A stretch of DNA of 64,000 nucleotides from Tenrec ecaudatus. Taxonomy: Eukaryota; Chordata; Mammalia; Afrosoricida; Tenrecidae. Shown here piece by piece: positions 24,507 to 39,249 of this stretch. The notes under the pieces are model-generated. The model saw nothing but the letters and a program-made list of their open reading frames with translations. It made no database searches and was not told the DNA's origin. The DNA lies in the NCBI RefSeq assembly GCF_050624435.1, contig NC_134547.1, positions 27,053,374 through 27,117,373 on the forward strand, written 5' to 3'. The translations under genes were made by a program, and so were the position numbers. Every line of letters begins with the position of its first letter. Within the stretch, counting starts at the first letter, position 1.

Positions 24507-25146
24507 AAAGAAAGCTGATGGTACCTCTTCTATCAAAAGATATAGCATCTGGGATCTGAAAGGCTTGAGGTTAAACAAGCAGCTGTCTAGCTGATAAACA
24601 AACCCACATGGAAGAAGCACACCAGCCTGTGTGATCATGAGATGGGATCAGGTAACAGGCATCAGAAGACCCAAAACACACACACACACACACACACACC
24701 CCACCCCACCCCCAAATCCATCTGTAGATAATGGAACATCTCCTTGCAAAAGGGTCACAAGGGATGAGTCAACTAGGATGCAGTATAACACCAATGAAAT
24801 ATACAATATTCCTCTGGTTCCTTGAGGTTCCTCACCCCCCACTACCATGACTCCAGTCCTGCCTTTCACTGCGGGCTAGACCAGAACATGTACACAGATA
24901 CAGATAAGAGCTCGAGACACACACTGAATCAAGGAATAACAATGGAAGTAGTGATACCAGGAGGGCAGGAGAAAGGTGACTCCAATGATTGACACATAAC
25001 CACACCCCCACCCCAGGGGGACGATCAACAGAAACCAAGGGTGACGGGAGAGAGTGGTTGGTTAAGATATGAAAATAATAATTTATAATTTATCAAGGGG
25101 TCAAGGTGGGGTGGGGAGGGAGGGGAAAAAGAGGGACTGATATTTT

Positions 25147-25527
25147 GACCCTGGCCTCTAAACCCCTGATAAGGCCTGACCGTGGCAGCCTGCTCTCTGC
25201 TGGCTCCTCTAAGCCCCATGTCCATCACATGGCTGGTTCATTTTCTGTCAGCGCCCACGTAACTGACATATCTCCCCCACTTGCCTGAAAAGACAGCCAG
25301 GAGATCACCTCGCTAGGGTTTGGGATCAACGGTGGCCCTCTCTCCTTTGGGGACTGCCTACACCAGCGGAGCTCTTAACACTGGTCTCACTTCATGCCCT
25401 GCCTTGCCCTAGGGGCTAACTGACCCTGGGGCACAGCAAGGCCAGTATCATCACAAGGGCATAAGGACTGCACCTCTTGGCCTCCTAGTACAATCCTGCC
25501 CCTTGAGAGTCCCTGGGGTCTAATAGT
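25147..25527. mobile_element. Unidentified insert in LUR copy f
   Basis: About 380 bp interrupts the LUR body between CTGATA and the resuming GGGCTCAAAT. Flanks CTGATA/CTAATA may be a 6 bp duplication. GC-rich with no open frame I trust; a solo LTR is possible. Confidence 0.4.
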
Positions 25528-25644
25528 AAGGGCTCAAATAGAAAGTAAATGTTTAGAAAATAATCTTGGCAACATATGTACAAATATGCTTGATACAATT
25601 GATGTATTGATTGTTATAAGAGCTCTAAGAGCCCCTTTATTAGT

Positions 25645-26160
25645 CTAGGTACTTTGGAGAAGTAAATCTACAGCAACTTGTGTATAAGAGAGAGTTGTAT
25701 GTAAAGGTTAAGTGCGCATCAAGAAAATATCCCAACCCAGTGCTGCCCAAGCCCACAAGTCCAACATTAACCCATTAGTCCAATAACAGTCCACAAAGTC
25801 CTGCTCCATCTCACAAAACAGACACAATGATGTCGACTGCAGAGGAAAGCTGAGTCAATGAATATGTAAGCATCTCAGCGCTGGCAGGGGTCTCCACGTG
25901 GGTGCTCCAGCACCCAGGGCTGCATCGGGGTACGTTCATGTGGCTTCTCCCTGGGGATGTCTTGCAGGAAGTCTGTCTTGCAAGCTGAAGCAGGGAACTG
26001 CGAAAGCAGTTGCACCCTGGTGTGACCACAAAGCAAGAGACCCGAGAACTAGAAAGGTGAGGCTCACTGAGCCATTTATCCCTCTGCCCTTCAATTAACC
26101 CCACATGTGTTTATCGGCCAGGTTGGCACAATAAACTAACTGAGTCCCCAGTAGTATGGT
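25645..26160 (-). mobile_element. ERVL/MLT2-type LTR, minus strand
   Basis: On plus it starts at the inverted LTR 3' end (TAGTCTAGGTACTTTGG) and ends in the inverted 5' end (CAGGTTGGCACAATAAACTAACT). It follows directly on the tail of LUR copy f. Confidence 0.68.
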
Positions 26161-26169
26161 CTTTTTATT

Positions 26170-27344
26170 TTAAAAAAGAGCAAATGGACTAGAATTGAAT
26201 CAGAGAGAGTTCATCAGTGAGATTAAAGAAAATCTCTCAACCTAATTTGGTAAAGGAATAATTTTTAAAATAGACAAGAAAATCTAGAGAAAATCACAGA
26301 ATTCTGTGGGACAACATCAAGTACATTATGTGTGATTGGACAAAAAAACAGGAAGAAACAAACAAAACAATCAAAAGAGCAGAGAGAAGGAAACTTCCTT
26401 AATATATCATGACATGGTAAAAAATGTACTCATGAAGCTAAACAAACCAAAAGCAGGGCTGACTGAAATAAAATAATCATGACATATCATGATGAAAGTT
26501 ACAAATGACAGGAATCCTGACAGCAATTGAGGAAAAATAAGTTACTTAAAAAGAGGAACTGAAAACAAAAATTGTCTTAGAAAAAGTGCATCCAGAAGGC
26601 TCTGTAGCAGAAAATGACGAGACTTGGTTTAATGTACTTTGGACATGTTGTCCAGGGAGACAGACCTTGGAGACGTGTCCCACGCATGATAAAAGTACCG
26701 GGTTTTAGAACCGAGGAAAACCTTCAACAAGATGGATTGACACAGTAGCTGCATCACTGGGCTCAAAGATAAGAACAATAGTGAGGACTGCACAGTATGG
26801 GGCAGGGTTTTGCTCTATTGTCCATAGGAACACTGAGTTGGAATAACTCCACAGCACCTTCCAATAACAGCAACAACACCACCATCTATCATACACGAAC
26901 ACACTGAAGCAGGAAAAGTAAACATACATATTGAAAAGAGAAACGAGTCATGCAATTAAAAACTCCCAATACATTCAAAGAAGAGTTGACACCAATTTTA
27001 TTCAAACCATTGTAGGACATAATAAAAATGGAAAGTCCCCAAATTCATTTTATGAAACTTGTAAAATCATTATACCCAAATCAGACAGAAACATAGCCAG
27101 GAAAGAAAATAATACAGCAATATCCCTTATGAACATAAATGTAAAAATATCTCAACAAAACCCTACCTAATAAAGCCAACAATAAATATCTCAGTAAAGT
27201 AAATCATCATGACCAACATGAATTCATAACAAGGGTGCAATGATGGTTACATATTAGAAAAACAATCAATGTTATCCACTATATAAACAAAACAACAGGA
27301 AAGAACTTTATAACCATATTAGAAAAATTCAAATCCTACAATCC

Positions 27345-27345
<1 letters not shown>
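26170..27345 (+). mobile_element. L1 fragments (ORF1-like, then ORF2 reverse transcriptase)
   Basis: 26170-26520 is ORF1-like. 26931-27170 gives a frame containing SDRNIARKENNTAISLMNIN, akin to the L1 ORF2 thumb/RT region, continuing to 27340. An RTE 3' fragment separates the two. Confidence 0.65.
26520..26880 (+). mobile_element. RTE/BovB 3' fragment
   Basis: TACTTTGGACATGTTGTCCA through GAACACTGAGTTGGAATAAC plus CACAGCACC and an AACAGCAACAACACC end, the usual RTE 3' end. It interrupts L1 sequence in GINS1 intron 6. Confidence 0.75.
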
Positions 27346-30826
<3,481 letters not shown>

Positions 30827-30869
30827 AAAAAATACATCTATACTACTATAATACCTCAAGTAGAAAAAG

Positions 30870-33800
30870 ACAGAAAATGGGGTAAGATGGCCACCATATA
30901 ACAAGCCCGGGAAGATGTGCTCAGCAACTACCAAAGAGTTTCCACTATGAGAGAGATTCTGCACTTCCTGGTAGCAAGAAATTCAACTTAAAAACCAAGT
31001 TGACCCAAGTTTCTCAAAGTGGAAAGCAGCAAGGCCTGCTGACAGACTTCCCTTCACGGATGAGCAGCAACATGAGTTGCTTCTACAAGCATCGTGATTC
31101 TTCGTGGCCCCTGAGAAAAGACAGTCAGCCAGCCAACCCTCTACCTCCCTGGCCTCTAGGGACACAGATAGCTAGCAGATCACTTGGGCAGCTTGGTACA
31201 CACATGCTCAGTACCCAAGGTTTTGTACCATTTCCCCATCTTCCTCCTCTTTTCCTGCTTTGTTCTACAAGGCATTCCATCCCGTGTGCCAGCGCCGTGA
31301 TACCGCATACATGTACACACAGACTACTAAAAGAGCAGGAATCCCCACCCACAAGGTAGCTTTATTATATATATTTTTGGATTTTGTACTTTTGTTCTAT
31401 TTTAATACTCTCTCTCTCTCTCTCTTTTTTGATCTCCTACTTCCTCTTCTGGAGTGACTCCACCCTCCTGAGAATCCACATTCCTCCCAGGAAGAGACAG
31501 GTCTGTGTATCCCAGCATACCCACTCTAGCATGGGCTTTCCAGGACCTCCTAAGTGCACAGATATGCTCACATTCATTCGCATTGCCACAATAGCAGAAT
31601 CTGGTACCCACAACCATACCCAAGTCTTTTTTTTTTGATCCTTGTACTTCTATCAATTATCTTTCTATTTTCTTGCTGTTCTCTCATTAAATATCTTTCC
31701 ATGAAACCTATTAATTGAGATTAACTCTCTGCCCGCAAGTGTCAACTCACAGTGATCCTATAGGACAGGGTAAAACTGTCCGGTGAGTTTCTGAGACTGT
31801 AACTGTTTATGGGAATAGAAAGTCTCCTTTTTTTGGCGGAGCAGCTGGTGGTTTTAAAATGTTGACCTTTCGGATTACAACTCAATACATAACCATTATA
31901 TGACCAGAGCTCCTTATTGTGATTACCCCTCTGAAAATATTTTCCCATTATTTTTGCAAGTCTGTTGGCTTATTCACAGTCACTTATTACTATCATTACT
32001 TTATTCTTATCATTACTTTTATTTTATTCTATTTTTCCCAGCCACTATCCCCACTTAGGCACCTTTCCCCTTCTTTTCATTTTACCACTGTATGTTTTCC
32101 AGCTCCTATTAGAACTCACCTGTGTCACTACACAAACTCTACCTCTGTATGACCAGCAGCTCACATACCACAATGCTGAAGAAACAGCAGTCAAGCACAG
32201 AAAGCTTCCAAATTCAAGAAAAACAAACATGAACAACCAAGTAGCACTCAAACCAATGGAATAGTCTGAAGATGTGATTGTGAACCACCAGTAACAGAAT
32301 TCAGAAGAATGATGCTTAGGTCAAGAGATCTGGGGAATGTTCATGAGAAAAACAGAAGAAATTGAGAAACTAAAATCCTTAAACCAAAGGATTCTAGAAG
32401 ACAAGCAATGAGATAACTGAATTAGGCAACATAGTAAAAGGCTAGAGGAATAAAATGGAAAAGGAAAATAAAATAAATGAGCTTGAAGACAATTACCCTC
32501 ACGACAGTAGACAACAGAAGCAATCAACAAAAAAACCCGGAAGCATCCAAATAAATCCTGTAGGACACTATCATAAGAACCCATCTAAGAAAAGAAAAAA
32601 GAAAAGAAATGCTGGGAAAAGAACACCACCAAAAAAAAAATCTACAGAGAATAGTACAAGAAACCATGGAAGAAAATTTCAACACACTATTCAACAAGCT
32701 GAGAAGAATGGACAACCAAAGAGAAAACATCAAGACATAAAGAAAAGGAGAGAATCTGAGGGCAGCTAGAGAAAAAGGAAAAGTCATCTACAAAGGAAAG
32801 TTGATAAGGATAAATTCAGACTTCTCGGCAAAAGACCTGCAGGCAAGAAGACAATGGAATGACATATATACAATTGTGACGGGTGGAAGGGGGGGTGGGA
32901 CGGAAGGAAGCCAGCCAAGAATATTATACTGAACAAAAATATCCCTCAAATACAAGGGAGAAATAAAGGTTATTTCCTGAGGAGGAAAAAATAAAGGAAT
33001 TTTGAATTCAACAATTCATTTTCTCAGATCACAATGTTATAAAACTGGAAATCTACAACAGAAAGAAAAGGAACAAAAAGACAAACACATGGAGACTGAA
33101 CAACATACCATTTCAAAATGACTGGACACTAGAGTAAACGAAAACGAGAAATTAAGAAACTCCTTAAAACAAGCAAACCTATAACACATCATACCAAAAA
33201 CTCGGATACAACAAATGCAGTTATCTGAAGTCAATTTATAGCAATCAATACACACACGAAATATGAGAGAAATCCAAAACCAATACTAATAAAACACTTC
33301 CAAGAAGTAGAAAGAGGGAAACCACATAAGTCCTTCAACAATAAAGGGAAAGAACTAATAAAAATTGAAGCAGAAATAAATGAACTGAAAAATGGGGGGG
33401 AAATCAACAAGACAAAAAGTTGGTTATGAAAAGATTAACAAAATCGACAAACTGCTAGAAAACTTAACAAAGGAAAAGAAAGATGCAAATATCTAGAATT
33501 TGAGATGAAAAGGGTGCCATCACAAAAGATCCAAATGAAATAAAAAGATACATGTAGAGCAAAAGAAGAATTAGAGGTCACCAAGAGACTTCCAACCAAG
33601 AAAGATTCTAAAGAAGTATGTATGTTGGCTTCACAGGAGAATGCTAGCAAGTATTCAGGGAAGAGCCATAACTAATTCTGTGCAGACTATTCCAAAATAT
33701 AGAAACTGACAGCAAACTCCCACACGCATTCTATGAAATGAGCATAATCCTCAAAACCTGATCACGATCATTTAGAAAAAATGAAAACAGGAAGTAGATA

Positions 33801-34265
33801 AGAGTGTCCCTCATCAATATTCTTATTCAACATTGTACTACAATAAACATCTTAGCCAGACAGACAGCAAAAAAATTTTAAAATAAAAGGAATATAATTG
33901 GGCAAAAAATAGGTCAAGCTGTCACTATTTGCAGATAGTATGATTTTACATAGTGAGAGCCCCAAGGACTCCACAGAAAGATTGTTGGAAAGTACTAACG
34001 AATCTGTTAAAGTAATGGCATACAAGATTAATAAGCAGAAATCCATTTTAATATGCTATTGAAGAGCTCCAAAATAAAAACATCAAGAAAAAAAATAAAA
34101 AAAGAGAAAACAATATCATTTATAATATCCATACAAAAGATGAATACCTGGGAATAAACTTAACCAAAGAAACAAAAGACCTGTACAAAGGAAACTACAG
34201 AAAAATCAAAATGTGAATATTACTGAAAGCAATAAATCTATAGATAGAACACAATTCTGATCAAA
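30870..34265 (+). mobile_element. L1, 5' UTR to ORF2, degraded
   Basis: 5' start near AAGATGGCCACCATATAAC (30883). 5' UTR with (CT)n (31404-31425) and an AfroSINE (31716-31915). ORF1 coiled-coil-like A-rich part 32160-32780. ORF2 fragments from 33000, with a GCAGATAGTATGATTTTACA block (33931) matching the RT catalytic FADD region. Many stops. In GINS1 intron 6. Confidence 0.72.
31716..31915 (-). repeat. AfroSINE
   Basis: Reverse of the afrotherian tRNA-derived SINE. On plus it reads GTGATCCTATAGGACAGGGT, then GGAGCAGCTGGTGGTTTTAA and GACCAGAGCTCC. Several CpG-type changes. Confidence 0.85.
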
Positions 34266-34945
34266 ATCATTTTCTTGGGGGCTCATACAGCTCTTATCAC
34301 AATCTATGCATCCATCCATTGTGTCTAGCACATTTGTTCATTGTTGCCATCATCATTTTCAAAACAATTTCATTCTACTTGAGCCCTTGGCATGGGCTCC
34401 TCATTTTTCCCTCTTCCCTTCTTCACGAACTCTTAATAATTCATAAATTGTTAATAATTTTTCATGTCTTACACTGTCCGAGGTCTCTCTTTACCCTCTT
34501 TTCTACTGCCCATGCCCAAGGAGGGGTTACATTGTGATCAGTGCCCCCTCTTGGTACCACTACTCTCACAGCTGTCTACAAATGGGTTTGGGGTCTCCAG
34601 TCCACCCTCCCCCTCAATCACATCAATAAGGCTTTTTGTTCTGGGTCTTTGATGCCAGATACCTGATCCCTTCGACACCTCTTTATCACACAAGCTGGTG
34701 TGCTTCTTCCATGTGGGCTTTGTTGCTTCTTAGAGAGAGTCACTTGTTCATCTTCAAGCCTGTAAGACCCCAGATGCTATATCTTTGCATTGCTGGACAC
34801 CATCACCTTTCTTCATTACATTTGCTTATGCACCCATTTGTCTTCAGCAATTCTGGCGGGAAGGTTATCACAGAATGCCAGGTGACTAGAACAAAGTGTT
34901 CTTGCGTTGAGGGAGTACTTGAGTAGAGGCCCACTTAATTGGACC
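34266..34945 (-). mobile_element. LUR copy i
   Basis: Minus-strand copy starting with the tail (GGGGGCTCATACAGCTCTTATC on plus) and ending in the upstream module (about 34680-34925). Inserted where L1 ORF2-like sequence gives way to L1 3' UTR. Confidence 0.75.
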
Positions 34946-36485
34946 TTTTGGACCTACTTTCTATCCAGCTCTTGGTAATCCAGGGTGTGTGCTACAGACT
35001 AGTGGACTTAATATTGTTCTTTTGAGGCACACAATATCTTTCATAGGCCACACCAGAAAGAATCCATGTGGAAGCTACATTCACTGGAGTTTGTAAACTG
35101 GGCTTTCATTCAAACTCATCAGGAGCCCTTTGATTTAAGACTGAAATTCATCAGTGTGAGAAGATGATGACTGCTATCCCAAGTTATGGAATTGGCAGTT
35201 ATTGGACTTTGGTTTGACTCTCTGGCCTTCAGGGTGCCTAATGAATGGTGATCCAGGAATACCAAATATTTACTACTTTAATGCTCTTCTTATTTTGTTA
35301 TGACATGTACTAGTCAGGTATGCATGTTGCTACCTTTTGGAATGAATTTTGTTGAAAGTTTTGTTCCAACATCAACCCTAATTATTTGTGTAAATAGTGT
35401 CCAGCCCAGCCTGTGTGATCACGAGGTGTCAATGGGATCAGGTATCAGGCATCAAAAAACAAAAAGTCCTATCACTGTGATGAGTGGGAGTGCGAAATGG
35501 GGACACAAAACCCATCTATAGGCAACTGGACATACCCTTACAGAAGGGCCTTGGGGAGGAGACAAACCAGTCAGGGTATAGTATAGTAAAGATAAAACAT
35601 ACAGCTTTCCTCTAGTTCTTTAATGCTTCCTCCCTCCCACTATCATGATCCCAATTCTACCTTACAAATACGGGTAGACCAGAGGATGTACACTGGTACA
35701 GACAGGAACTAGAAACAGAGGCAATCCAGGACAGATGACCCTCTGAGGACTAGTAGTGAGAGTGGCGATACCGGGAGGGTGGAGGGAAGGTAGGGTAGAA
35801 AGGGGCAAGGGATTATAAAGATCTACATATAAACTCCTCCATGGGGGACAGACAACAGAAAAGTGGGTGAAGGGAGACGTTGGACAGTGTGAGATATGCC
35901 AAAATAATAATAATTTATAAATAATCAAGGGTTCGTGAGGGAGGGTGGGGGAAGGAGGGTGAAAATGAGGAGCTGATACCAAGGGCTCAAGTAGAAAGAA
36001 AATGTTTTGAAAATTATATGGCAACAAATGTACAAATGTGCTTGACACAATGTATGTATGGATGAATTGTAATAAGAGCTGTATGAGTCCCCCCAGAAAA
36101 GATTTTTTAATAAATTGTTCAGAAACTTGAATTTAATCTATATAAGTCAACAATTCGAGCATGAATTGATGTCTGAAACCAGCGTACACTTCTATATGCT
36201 TTTCTCAACCGTGTTTTAAATTCTGTATCATTAGCTAAATGAATAACACTATCGTTACCTTATGTCCCAGGAAGATGGTTTGAAAAGTTTTCGTTATCAT
36301 AAAATGATAATGTTGTTTCTAAAGTGAACCAGAGATATATATAAACCACAGATATGTGAATGGATTTTGTGCTCCCATTTAAATCTAGCCCCAATCTAAG
36401 AACTATGAGTTCTTAGGATGTGGCCCTCTTTAATGCTTAAAGAAGTCACTAAAGATATAGGTGCTATAGAAAAAACAAAACAAAA
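34946..36485 (+). mobile_element. L1 3' UTR split by LUR copy j
   Basis: 34946-35399 and 36119-36485 join into the same L1 3' UTR as at 58500-59300 (AAGTCAACAATTC, then GCCCCAATCTAAGAACTATGAG). 36486-36780 is unassigned intron sequence. Confidence 0.65.
35400..36118 (+). mobile_element. LUR copy j in an L1 3' UTR
   Basis: Starts in the module (CCAGCCTGTGTGATCACGAG) and ends CCCCCCAGAAAAGATTTTTTAATA. Flanks TAAATAGTGTCCAG and TAAATTGTTCAG look like a diverged target duplication; the uninterrupted relative at about 58650 reads TAAATAGTGCTCAG. An antisense frame (36048-35662) lies in the element body and is not considered coding. Confidence 0.75.
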
Positions 36486-36828
36486 GAGAATGAAAAAACA
36501 ACAAACAAAGCCCAAGTAATATACTCATAAAAATTATATCTGTTTGTAATTAATAGATAAAAATTTTACTAGTACACTGCTTACAACACATGGTAGATAA
36601 ATGGAATCACAGAATGGAATTTTCCCACTTTTTGCAGTCCATTGTATATTCAATATTTGTAAGTCTTAACATTTACAAAAAGTACAAAACAAGGTGATCT
36701 ATATTAAACATAATGCCTGTGCTATAAATTGTCATCACAAGGTAATTATTTTACTATTGATTCGAACATTTTCTTCATTCAATACTTTTATTGAAGTTCA
36801 AAGTATACATTCTTAAGACAATAAATAC

Positions 36829-36903
36829 CTGGCTGTTTTTTCTTAGTATCACAGAGGTACCATCCTCAACTTCAAATTCTCCATAGTCTCTTAGACACCG
36901 TAC
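36829..36903 (-). CDS. GINS1: GINS1 coding exon 6
   Basis: A 75 bp block, 25 codons, with acceptor TTTTCTTTTCAG at 36904 and donor GTATTT at 36828-36823. It encodes [15 protein letters not shown] followed by [10 protein letters not shown], the first strands of the PSF1 B-domain, which tethers the subunit to CDC45/MCM in the helicase. The donor is weaker than those of the other exons because it lacks the A at +4 and G at +5. If it is skipped or read through, translation continues only to a nearby stop. Intron 6 downstream is about 15 kb. Confidence 0.92.
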
Positions 36904-37369
36904 CTGAAAAGAAAATCAGATATTTTATCCAAATTACCTTTTAAAATATGCAGTGATCATAACATGAAGTGGGATTATATAAATGCCCGAACAGTAAAAG
37001 TACTGTATTTTATGTGTCTGTTTCCTCCTCTGTGTACTTAGGACCCTTACTATTCCCAGATATTTACTGTGGTCCTAAACCTAAAGATCTCAATTTCCTA
37101 CGTCACCGGGAAGGGAAAAATAAGCTTTGCAAATGTATACATGGATGGTATTACCAATAAGGAAACCAGGGATTTAGATAAAAGGAGACTACATAGTTGG
37201 ACGTTTTCCTCTCAAACAATGCACTATATTAATCAGAAGGAATAAAAATGAGGGACATAACAGTGGCAAACAAGAAAGAAAAGAGCATTTTACCTCAACT
37301 AGATTGACCAGATCCTTCCCATAATCCATCAGGATTAAAGAACATACATCTAAAAACAAACTGTTTTTC

Positions 37370-38744
37370 TTTTTAACAATTTATTGGGGCTCATACAATT
37401 CTTATCACAGTTCATACATATACATACATCAATTGTATAAAGCACATCTGTACAGTCTTTGCCCTAATCATATTTTTCTCTTTTCCTTTTTTACATTTTA
37501 TTAGGGACTCATACAACTCTTATCACAATCCATACATATACATACATCAATTGTATAAAGCACATCCATACATTCCCTGCCCCAATCATTCTCAAGGCAT
37601 TTGCTCTCCACTTAAGCCCCTTGCATCAGGTCCTCTTTTTTATTTTTTCCCCCTCCCTCCCCTTTCCCCCCTCCTCGTGTGCACTTGGTAATTTATACAT
37701 CGTTATTTTGTCATATCTTGCCCTATCCGGAGTCTCCCTTACCCCCCTTCTCTGCTGTCCCTCTCCCAGGGAAGAGGTCACATGTGGATCCTTGTAATCA
37801 GTACCCCCTTTCCAACCCACTCACCCTCCACTCTCCCAGCATCGTCCCTCACACCCTTGGTCCTGAAGGTATCATCCACCTTCGATTCCCTGTACCTCCA
37901 GCCCTCATATGTACCAGTATACAGCCTCTGCCCTATCCAGCCCTGCAAGGTAGAATTCGGATCATGGTAGTTGGGGGGAGGAAGCATCCAGGATCTGGAG
38001 GAAAGTTGTGTTCTTCATCGGTACTACCTCACACCCTAATTAACCCATCTCCTCTCCTAAACCCCTCTATGAGGGGATCTCCATTGGCTGACACTTGGGC
38101 CTTGGGTCTCCACTCTGCACTTCCCCCTTCATTTAATATGGTATATATATACATATATACATATACATATATACATATACACACATGTACACATACATAC
38201 ACACATATCTTTTTTTTTTTTGCATGATGCCTTATACCTGGTCCCTTGGCACCTCGTGATCGCACTGGCCGGTGTGCTTCTTCCATGTGGGCTTTTTTGC
38301 TTCTGAGCTAGATGGCCGCTTTTTCACCTTCAAGCCTTTAAGACCCCAGACACTATCTCTTTTGATAGCCAGGCACCATCAGCTTTCTTCACCACATTTG
38401 CTTATGCACCCATTTGTCTTCAGCGATCCTATCATGGAGGTGTGCAGTCAATGATATGATTTTTTGTTCTTTGATGCCTGGTAACTGATCCCTTCAGGAC
38501 CACTCGATCACACAGGCTGGTGTGTTCTTCCATGTGGACTTTGTTGCTTCTGAGCTAGATGGCCGCTTGTTTATCTTCAAGCCTTTAAGACCCCAGTCAC
38601 TATCTCTTTCGATAGCCGGGAACCATCAGCTTTCTTCACCACATTTACTTGTTCACCCACTTTGGCTCCAGCCGTTGTGTCGGGTGAGTGAGCATCATAG
38701 AGTTCCAATTTAATAAAAGGAGATATTCATGCATTGAGGGAGTG
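37370..38744 (-). mobile_element. LUR retroposon, copy k with double tail
   Basis: Minus-strand 1.38 kb insert with a perfect 15 bp duplication AACAAACTGTTTTTC (37355-37369 and 38745-38759). Reading the minus strand it has two module copies (38700-38510 and 38460-38265), a microsatellite (38211-38143), body, AATAAAATG tail and then the second tail unit ending AATAAATTGTTAAAA, as in copies d and e. It sits in GINS1 intron 5, 0.5 kb upstream of exon 6, in gene sense orientation. Confidence 0.9.
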
Positions 38745-39098
38745 AACAAACTGTTTTTCAAAGGAAATCAAGTCTTCCAATCTCTTGTTTCTCAGGAATA
38801 CTTAAAAATACATTTAAAAGATTCAGTTTCATGCTCTTTCATTTTGCTTACACAGTAACTTAGCAATCAATTAATTTTCATTTAGTATTTTAAAAATAAA
38901 ACAAAATTTATGGAAGATGGAATGTTAGATTACATTAAGATGCTTGAAATTAAAGTGCCAACATCCAATCATTTTTGACCTATAAAATGTAAGCTTAATA
39001 TAGTTCAGCTCACACATCACTATTACCTTAAAACTGTGAATCAAAGTTTGTTGCAGAGAGGGCACTATAAGCATTTCCATACTCCTGTCCCTCTATAG

Positions 39099-39185
39099 CA
39101 GTGTTTCCCAAAGTGGGGATACTGCAATGATCCAGGAGGAGTATAAAGCAGATAGCTACACTTTATCCTGGAGTATAGGCTATTG
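39099..39185. mobile_element. Possible hAT terminus
   Basis: CAGTGTTTCCCAAAGTGGGG at 39100 resembles the start of some old mammalian hAT elements (Zaphod/Tip100 type). No matching right end is visible because an (AC)n tract and a LUR follow. Confidence 0.3.
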
Positions 39186-39202
39186 TATAAAAGTTTTTAA
39201 TT

Positions 39203-39203
39203 T

Positions 39204-39245
<42 letters not shown>

Positions 39246-39249
39246 CACA
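39203..39249 (+). repeat. (AC)n microsatellite
   Basis: About 23 AC units with one interruption, at the 5' border of LUR copy l. Confidence 0.9.

Larger units (their letters stand above)
23530..25640 (+). mobile_element. LUR copy f with nested inserts
   Basis: Old plus-strand copy. Module at 23990-24060 continuing at 24507-24640, body 24700-25146, tail near 25560-25640 (GAGCCCC). It is split by a 446 bp retroinsert (24061-24506) and by an unidentified roughly 380 bp insert (25147-25527). The 5' limit is approximate. Confidence 0.65.

Noticed and set aside
36969..37160. 63-codon plus-strand frame near GINS1 exon 6
   Set aside because: No protein family, antisense to the gene, and no splice-site or repeat support.
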